Of a DNA stretch of 6,235 nucleotides, positions 1-6,235 are shown piece by piece. The position numbers and the translations under genes are program-made. Source of the stretch: Fibrobacter succinogenes (GTDB taxonomy: Bacteria; Fibrobacterota; Fibrobacteria; Fibrobacterales; CADBQJ01). The first letter of the stretch is position 1. Each line of letters begins with the position of its first letter. The notes beneath the pieces were generated by a model. The model did not search any database, was not told where the DNA came from, and worked only from the letters and a program-made list of their open reading frames with translations. The DNA lies in assembly GCA_902796785.1 (NCBI GenBank), contig CADBQJ010000105.1, positions 1 to 6,235 of the forward strand, in the 5' to 3' direction.

Positions 1-179
1 AGGCGGACGCCGATTCCCTGGTCGAGCGCGCAGCGCAGCAGCAGCCAGCGCAGCCGCTCCTCGGGGCCTTCGATCCCCTCGGCGTCGAGCCAGGCGACCT
101 CGGGCATGGGGTCGGCCGCGCGCTCCCGCCGCAGCCGGAGAAGGTCCGCGCGGACGGTTTCGAACGGAATCGGGTTCAA
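1..179 (-). CDS. N-terminal part of an unrecognised protein (runs off the left edge)
   Basis: An open frame reads leftward from a TTG at 179-177 to the window edge: 59 codons with no stop. The residues start M-N-P-I-P-F-E-T-V-R (TTG read as Met), continue with an Arg/Leu-rich helix-like stretch, and then contain PEVAWLDAEG and LRWLLLRCALDQG. The TTG overlaps the psd stop as TTGA, the usual geometry of translationally coupled genes. A weak purine-rich stretch (GGGGCAGG) lies just upstream. Codon 25 is an ATG and is the alternative start. Codon use is GC3-rich like the neighbours, which supports real coding. I do not recognise the family and assign no function; its position suggests co-expression with psd. 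Confidence 0.6.
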   Translation of the reverse strand, partial: MNPIPFETVRADLLRLRRERAADPMPEVAWLDAEGIEGPEERLRWLLLRCALDQGIGVR

Positions 180-1024
180 AGGGCCTGCCCCGTCTTGACG
201 GCCCGTCCGACCATGGAGAAGGGGGCGGCGGGAAGGATCCCGTCCCACTTCGAGTCGAGGACGAGCACCACCGTGGAGCCGAACATGAAGGTCCCGAGCT
301 CGTCCCCCTTGCGGAACTCGACGGGCGACTCGGGCTTCCAGCGGCGCGCGACGCGGCGCGGGCGGGCGTTGGTGGCGAAGCCGGGGTCGTAGGCCAGGCG
401 GATCTGCCCCACGTTCGTCGCGGCGACCATCACCACCAGGAGACGCGCGCCGGAGGGGTGGCGCAGGACGGAGACGACGCGCTCGTTCACGGCGAAGAGG
501 CCGGGAACGGTCTCCACGCTCCAGTCGTTGACGGGCCAGAAGTTGCCGGGCAGGTAGATCGTCTCCTCGAGGACCGCGTCGCACGGGGCGTGGATGCGGT
601 GGTAGTCGAAGGGGGCGAGGTAGAGGGTCCCCCACCTCCCGCCGGCGAACCCGGCGGCCAGTTCCGCGTCGCCGACCAGCTGCGGGAGCGTGTATTCGAT
701 CCCCTTGGCCTGCACCATGGCCAGCTCGGGCGCGTCGAAGGTCCGGGAGTCGCGCAGCCGCGAGTCGACGGGCGACACCAGCGGGGAGTCGGCGACCGGG
801 CGGGCGCCGGGGCGCAGCCGGCGCGTGAAGAGCGCCTGGGCGCTGGGATAGCTCTCCGCGGGGAGTTCCGCTTCGGAGAGATCCGGTTTGCAGAAACGGA
901 GAAAGACCGCTTTTCCCAAGGAGGCGACCGGTTCGCGCTCGACGGCCATCAGCCGGCCGAAAAGGCGGCTCATCGTTGCCTTGGGGAGGAGACCGTAGAG
1001 GAGACGACGGATGGGGTGCGCCAT
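176..1024 (-). CDS. psd: Phosphatidylserine decarboxylase proenzyme
   Basis: This enzyme decarboxylates phosphatidylserine to phosphatidylethanolamine at the inner membrane, using a pyruvoyl group made by self-cleavage. The 282 residues show the family signature in order: SPVDS at 84-88 (D87 is the expected Asp of the Asp-His-Ser self-cleavage triad), KGIEYTLPQLVG from 107, FDYHRIHAP at 139-147 (H142 and H145), and FGST at 248-251, where cleavage between G249 and S250 would leave a large beta chain and a short alpha chain bearing the pyruvoyl. The usual motifs are PVDG and LGST, so S88 and F248 are variants outside the catalytic residues. Length is somewhat below E. coli Psd (about 322). The ATG at 1024 is the first in frame and is only 17 bases past the tRNA terminator stem. 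No Shine-Dalgarno is visible, so initiation may be leaderless. The stop overlaps the next gene. Confidence 0.96.
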   Translation of the reverse strand: MAHPIRRLLYGLLPKATMSRLFGRLMAVEREPVASLGKAVFLRFCKPDLSEAELPAESYPSAQALFTRRLRPGARPVADSPLVSPVDSRLRDSRTFDAPELAMVQAKGIEYTLPQLVGDAELAAGFAGGRWGTLYLAPFDYHRIHAPCDAVLEETIYLPGNFWPVNDWSVETVPGLFAVNERVVSVLRHPSGARLLVVMVAATNVGQIRLAYDPGFATNARPRRVARRWKPESPVEFRKGDELGTFMFGSTVVLVLDSKWDGILPAAPFSMVGRAVKTGQAL

Positions 1025-1029
1025 GCGGG

Positions 1030-1037
1030 GAAAGATA
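1030..1037 (-). promoter_or_regulatory. Candidate -10 element for psd (TATCTTTC)
   Basis: On the minus strand TATCTTTC lies between the tRNA terminator and psd. It fits TAnnnT and is one base from TAnnTTTG. It ends 5 bases before the psd ATG, so a transcript starting the usual distance downstream would begin at or next to the start codon. No recognisable -35 hexamer is seen; that region is the terminator stem. Read-through from the tRNA operon is the alternative source of psd transcription. Confidence 0.4.
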
Positions 1038-1041
1038 GCGA

Positions 1042-1069
1042 AAAGGCGCTTCCCTTCGGAAGCGCCTTT
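1042..1069 (-). terminator. Rho-independent terminator after tRNA-Leu
   Basis: A perfect 12-bp inverted repeat (1042-1053 with 1058-1069, including AAAGGCGCTTCC) has a 4-base loop. On the minus strand the right arm runs into TTTT and then CGC. It lies 2 bases beyond the tRNA 3' end, so it should end the pgk-tpiA-secG-tRNA transcript. Both sides carry an A/T run, so weak action in the other direction is possible, but no plus-strand gene needs it. Confidence 0.88.
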
Positions 1070-1071
1070 CG

Positions 1072-1155
1072 TGCGGGCGGACGGACTTGAACCGTCATGA
1101 CATTGCTGTCACTAGCACCTCAAGCTAGCGTGTCTACCAATTCCACCACGTCCGC
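1072..1155 (-). tRNA. tRNA-Leu, anticodon GAG
   Basis: An 84-base class II tRNA folds on the minus strand. It has acceptor GCGGACG/CGCCCGC, a D-arm GTG/CAC with GG in the loop, an anticodon stem CTAGC/GCTAG with loop TTGAGGT (anticodon GAG at 1121-1119, reading CUC/CUU), a long variable arm TGACA-GCAA-TGTCA, and a T-arm GACGG/CCGTC with loop TTCAAGT. The discriminator is A73 (1072), as expected for leucine. CCA is not encoded. The long variable arm, the GAG anticodon and A73 together identify leucine. One acceptor pair is not Watson-Crick: A5 faces C68 (plus-strand position 1077 is g where a would pair). The gene begins 8 bases after the secG stop with no room for its own promoter, so it is probably processed from the operon transcript. 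E. coli has the same order, secG followed by leuU (GAG). Confidence 0.95.
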
Positions 1156-1163
1156 GTTGAACG

Positions 1164-1514
1164 TCATTCGGCCGTTCCCTGGTTCTGTTCGACGGGCGCT
1201 TCCTGGGGGATGATCCCGCCGAGGCCGGTCTCTTCCTGGAAGGCGCCCTTCAGTTCGGATCCCGTCTGCTGGTTCTGCGTGAGATGCGAAACGTAGAAAT
1301 TGATCGCGAGCACGACCAGCATGAAGGCGAAGGCGACGCCGCGGGTCAGCTTCTGGATGAAGGTCGCCGCGCCGGCGCCCTGCGAGGAGTAGCTGCTCCC
1401 GCCGGCCAGCGCCGCGATGCCGCCGCCCTTGTCGTTCTGCACGAGGACGAGCAGGACGAGCACGAGGCAGAGCACCACGTGGACGGCGATCAAAAGCCAG
1501 AAAACGAAACCCAT
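1164..1514 (-). CDS. secG: Preprotein translocase subunit SecG
   Basis: SecG is the small membrane subunit of the SecYEG channel and assists SecA-driven export. The 116 residues show the family plan. A first membrane helix spans about residues 3-25. The conserved cytoplasmic loop has VQNDKGGGIAALAGG (25-39), then SQGAGAATFIQKLT (44-57). A second membrane helix spans about 58-76. A polar tail rich in Gln and Glu follows (77-116), as is common in this family. The start ATG at 1514 is 5 bases after the tpiA stop. The TAGGT sequence formed from that stop codon gives a short Shine-Dalgarno, which suggests coupling. The gene is third in pgk-tpiA-secG-tRNA. A tpiA-secG-tRNA-Leu order is known in other bacteria. 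Confidence 0.95.
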   Translation of the reverse strand: MGFVFWLLIAVHVVLCLVLVLLVLVQNDKGGGIAALAGGSSYSSQGAGAATFIQKLTRGVAFAFMLVVLAINFYVSHLTQNQQTGSELKGAFQEETGLGGIIPQEAPVEQNQGTAE

Positions 1515-1519
1515 TTGAC

Positions 1520-2293
<774 letters not shown>

Positions 2294-2318
2294 CTGTGAA
2301 CCTTTCCTTTGCTGTTCG

Positions 2319-3575
2319 TTACTTGTCCGAGAGGGCCGCGACGCCGGGGAGGGTCTTGCCTTCGAGGAATTCGAGGGAGGCGCCGCCGCCGGTGGAGGTG
2401 TGGGTCACCTTCTTGTCGGCGCCGTACTTCTTGGCAGCGGTGGCGGTGTCGCCGCCGCCGATGACCGTGGTCGCGCCTTCGGCGGTGGCCTGCACGATGG
2501 CGTCGGCCATGGCCTTGGTGCCGGCCGCGAAGGCGTCGAACTCGAACACGCCCGCGGGGCCGTTCCAGACGATGGTCTTGGCGGCGAGGATCGCCTTGAC
2601 GAACTTGTTGGAGGACTTGGGGCCGACGTCGAGGCCCATCCAGCCGTCCGGGATGCCGGTGGAGTCGTCGGCTTCGCGCTTTTCGGCGTCGGCGGCGAAC
2701 TTGTCGGCGATCACGTAGTCGACGGGGAGGATGATCTGCTTGCCCTGGGCCTCGGCCTTCTTCATCAGGTCGGGCACGAGCTTGGCGCCCTCTTCGTCGA
2801 AGAGCGAGGAGCCGATCGACATGCCGGTCAGCACCTTCTTGAAGGTGAAGGCCATGCCGCCGCCGATGATGATCTGGTCGGCCTTGTCGAGCAGGTTGTT
2901 GATCAGCTGGATCTTGTCCGCGACCTTGGCGCCGCCGAGGATGGCGAGCAGGGGGCGGGTGGGGTTGTCGAGCACGGCGGCGAACGCGTCGAGCTCCTTC
3001 TTCATCAGGTAGCCGCAGGCGCGCTGGGGAAGCTGCACGCCGGTCATCGAGGAGTGGTCGCGGTGGGCGGTGCCGAAGGCGTCGTTGATGTAGACGTCGG
3101 CCAGGCGGGTCAGGCTCGCGCGGAACTCGGCGACCTTCTCCTTGTCGGCCTTGATCTTCTCCTCGGTGCCGTCTTCCTTCTTGATCTTGGCCTTGCCTTC
3201 CTCTTCGATGTGGAAGCGGAGGTTTTCGAGCAGCACGACGTCGCCGGGCTTGACCTTGGCGCATTCGGCCTCGACTTCGGGTCCGACGCAGTCCTTCAGG
3301 AACTTGACGGGGCGGCCGAGCAGCTCCTGGAGCTTTTCGGCGACGGGGGCGAGCGTGTACTTGGCGACGACCTTGCCGTTGGGACGGCCGAGGTGGCTCA
3401 TCAGGATGACGCCGGCGCCCTTGTCGAGCGCGTAGCGGATGGTGGGGAGCGCGGCTTCGATGCGCTTGGTGTTGGTGATCTCGCCGGTGACCTTGTCCTG
3501 GGGGACGTTGAAGTCGACGCGGATCAGGGCGCGTTTGCCGGCCAGGTCGAGGTCTTCGATGAAAAGCTTTGCCAT
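2319..3575 (-). CDS. pgk: Phosphoglycerate kinase
   Basis: This enzyme transfers phosphate between 1,3-bisphosphoglycerate and ADP, the first ATP-yielding step of lower glycolysis. The 418 residues cover both lobes. The substrate lobe has RVDFNVP (19-25), SHLGRPNGK (60-68), ENLRFH (117-122) and NDAFGTAHR (164-172). The nucleotide lobe has [10 protein letters not shown] (213-222), GGGMAFTF (238-245), [13 protein letters not shown] (337-349), GGGDTA (373-378) and [14 protein letters not shown] (394-407). A charged insertion follows ENLRFH (about 123-152). It resembles that in eukaryotic-type PGKs and is missing from many bacterial ones. The start ATG at 3575 has GAGGG (3585-3589) upstream with 9 bases between. 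A promoter-like element is at 3623-3640, and a terminator separates pgk from gap. It is the first gene of pgk-tpiA-secG-tRNA. Confidence 0.98.
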   Translation of the reverse strand: MAKLFIEDLDLAGKRALIRVDFNVPQDKVTGEITNTKRIEAALPTIRYALDKGAGVILMSHLGRPNGKVVAKYTLAPVAEKLQELLGRPVKFLKDCVGPEVEAECAKVKPGDVVLLENLRFHIEEEGKAKIKKEDGTEEKIKADKEKVAEFRASLTRLADVYINDAFGTAHRDHSSMTGVQLPQRACGYLMKKELDAFAAVLDNPTRPLLAILGGAKVADKIQLINNLLDKADQIIIGGGMAFTFKKVLTGMSIGSSLFDEEGAKLVPDLMKKAEAQGKQIILPVDYVIADKFAADAEKREADDSTGIPDGWMGLDVGPKSSNKFVKAILAAKTIVWNGPAGVFEFDAFAAGTKAMADAIVQATAEGATTVIGGGDTATAAKKYGADKKVTHTSTGGGASLEFLEGKTLPGVAALSDK

Positions 3576-3622
3576 TTGACTAACCCTCGGTTGTGGGAGA
3601 TGCGCCGTGCGGCGTTTCGGCC

Positions 3623-3640
3623 CGTGAAATTAGAAAAAAA
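3623..3640 (-). promoter_or_regulatory. Candidate pgk promoter: T7-C-TAATTT-CACG
   Basis: On the minus strand seven T are followed by CTAATTTCACG, and TAATTT fits a TAnnnT -10 hexamer. Transcription would start near 3620, leaving a leader of about 45 bases that holds the pgk Shine-Dalgarno. The element is 16/18 identical to the one at 4765-4782 in front of gap. It lies after the gap terminator, as a separate promoter for the pgk operon should. No -35 hexamer is recognisable. Confidence 0.55.
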
Positions 3641-3665
3641 GCGGGTCGGACGGGGTCGGGGGACG

Positions 3666-3694
3666 AAAAAGGCGCGCCGGTTTCCCGACGCGCC
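3666..3694 (-). terminator. Rho-independent terminator after gap
   Basis: On the minus strand GGCGCGTCGG, a GAAA tetraloop and CCGGCGCGCC form a 10-bp stem (3685-3694 with 3671-3680; one U-G pair) followed by TTTTT. It begins 24 bases after the gap stop. The left side has an A-rich run (AAAAAAGAG), so the structure could also work in the plus direction. It should insulate pgk from gap transcription. Confidence 0.92.
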
Positions 3695-3718
3695 CTCTTT
3701 TTTCCGTTCGGTTTCCGG

Positions 3719-6054
<2,336 letters not shown>

Positions 6055-6077
6055 TCCGCCCGCTTCCGCGGAACACG

Positions 6078-6103
6078 AAGGCGCCTCCGAGGAGGCGCCT
6101 TTT
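6078..6103 (+). terminator. Rho-independent terminator after the lipoprotein gene
   Basis: AAGGCGCCTCC (6078-6088) pairs perfectly with GGAGGCGCCTT (6091-6101). Allowing a 4-base CGAG loop, the stem is 10 bp and runs into TTTT. It starts 23 bases after the lipoprotein stop. The sequence closely resembles the terminator at 1042-1069. Confidence 0.9.
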
Positions 6104-6128
6104 CCGTCGTCCGCGCGGCCCGCGTGAA

Positions 6129-6136
6129 TATCTTTG
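6129..6136 (+). promoter_or_regulatory. Candidate -10 element of the last gene (TATCTTTG)
   Basis: TATCTTTG is an exact match to TAnnTTTG, the -7 element described for Bacteroidota housekeeping promoters. It ends 4 bases before the ATG at 6141, which places the transcript start at or next to the start codon. No TTTG -33 element is seen at the expected distance. Confidence 0.45.
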
Positions 6137-6140
6137 TGAC

Positions 6141-6235
6141 ATGGCCCGCTTCGCCGGAAAGCTCCTCTTCTCCGTCGCCCTCTGCGGGGCGCTGCTCTGC
6201 GCCCGCGCCGGCGACGGCGCGGAGCTCTACATGGG
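6141..6235 (+). CDS. Secreted protein of unknown function, N-terminus only (runs off the right edge)
   Basis: Thirty-one codons from ATG 6141 to the edge encode a signal peptide: MARFAGK n-region, then a hydrophobic stretch (LLFSVALCGALLC, residues 8-20), then ARA at 21-23 as a plausible signal peptidase I site, with the mature chain beginning GDGAELYM. Cys residues at 15 and 20 are not in a good lipobox (Leu at -1), so a lipoprotein is less likely. No Shine-Dalgarno precedes the ATG; a TATCTTTG element sits just upstream instead. It follows a strong terminator, so it is a separate transcription unit. Too little of the mature protein is present to name it. Confidence 0.7.
   Translation, partial: MARFAGKLLFSVALCGALLCARAGDGAELYM

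Noticed and set aside
458..1090. A 210-codon plus-strand open frame opposite psd
   Set aside because: Antisense to psd, with runs across the terminator and into the tRNA, so it is not a plausible gene.

Overview
The window is a GC-rich piece of bacterial chromosome carrying a central-carbon housekeeping cluster. It is probably from a Gram-negative bacterium: it has a lipoprotein with a clear lipobox, a phosphatidylserine decarboxylase and SecG. Several candidate promoter -10 elements read TAnnTTT(G/C), close to the TAnnTTTG element known from Bacteroidota. Together with the gene content this makes a member of the FCB superphylum (a Fibrobacterota-like lineage, for example) a reasonable guess, but only an inference.

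Layout, left to right. On the minus strand: the 5' end of an unrecognised gene (1-179), psd (176-1024), a Rho-independent terminator (1042-1069), tRNA-Leu(GAG) (1072-1155), secG (1164-1514), tpiA (1520-2293), pgk (2319-3575), a second terminator (3666-3694) and gap (3719-4720). A 272-base divergent region (4721-4992) follows. On the plus strand: a predicted TPR-type outer-envelope lipoprotein of unknown function (4993-6054), its terminator (6078-6103), and the first 31 codons of a secreted protein (6141-6235, running off the window).

Transcription units. gap looks monocistronic, with its own promoter and a strong terminator. pgk-tpiA-secG-tRNA-Leu look like one transcript, with gaps of 25, 5 and 8 bases and a terminator only after the tRNA. 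gap and pgk share a nearly identical 18-base promoter-like element about 50 bases upstream of each start codon, so these two glycolytic units are probably co-regulated although a terminator separates them. psd overlaps the next gene by a TTGA stop/start junction. psd and the last gene have no Shine-Dalgarno and have a -10-like element placed so that transcription would begin at or next to the ATG.

Function. gap, pgk and tpiA encode three consecutive triose-phosphate steps of lower glycolysis/gluconeogenesis. SecG is a translocase subunit. Psd makes phosphatidylethanolamine. I see no mobile element, CRISPR array or defence system. The interest is in regulatory architecture, a tRNA acceptor-stem mismatch, and unusual residues in otherwise conserved enzymes.
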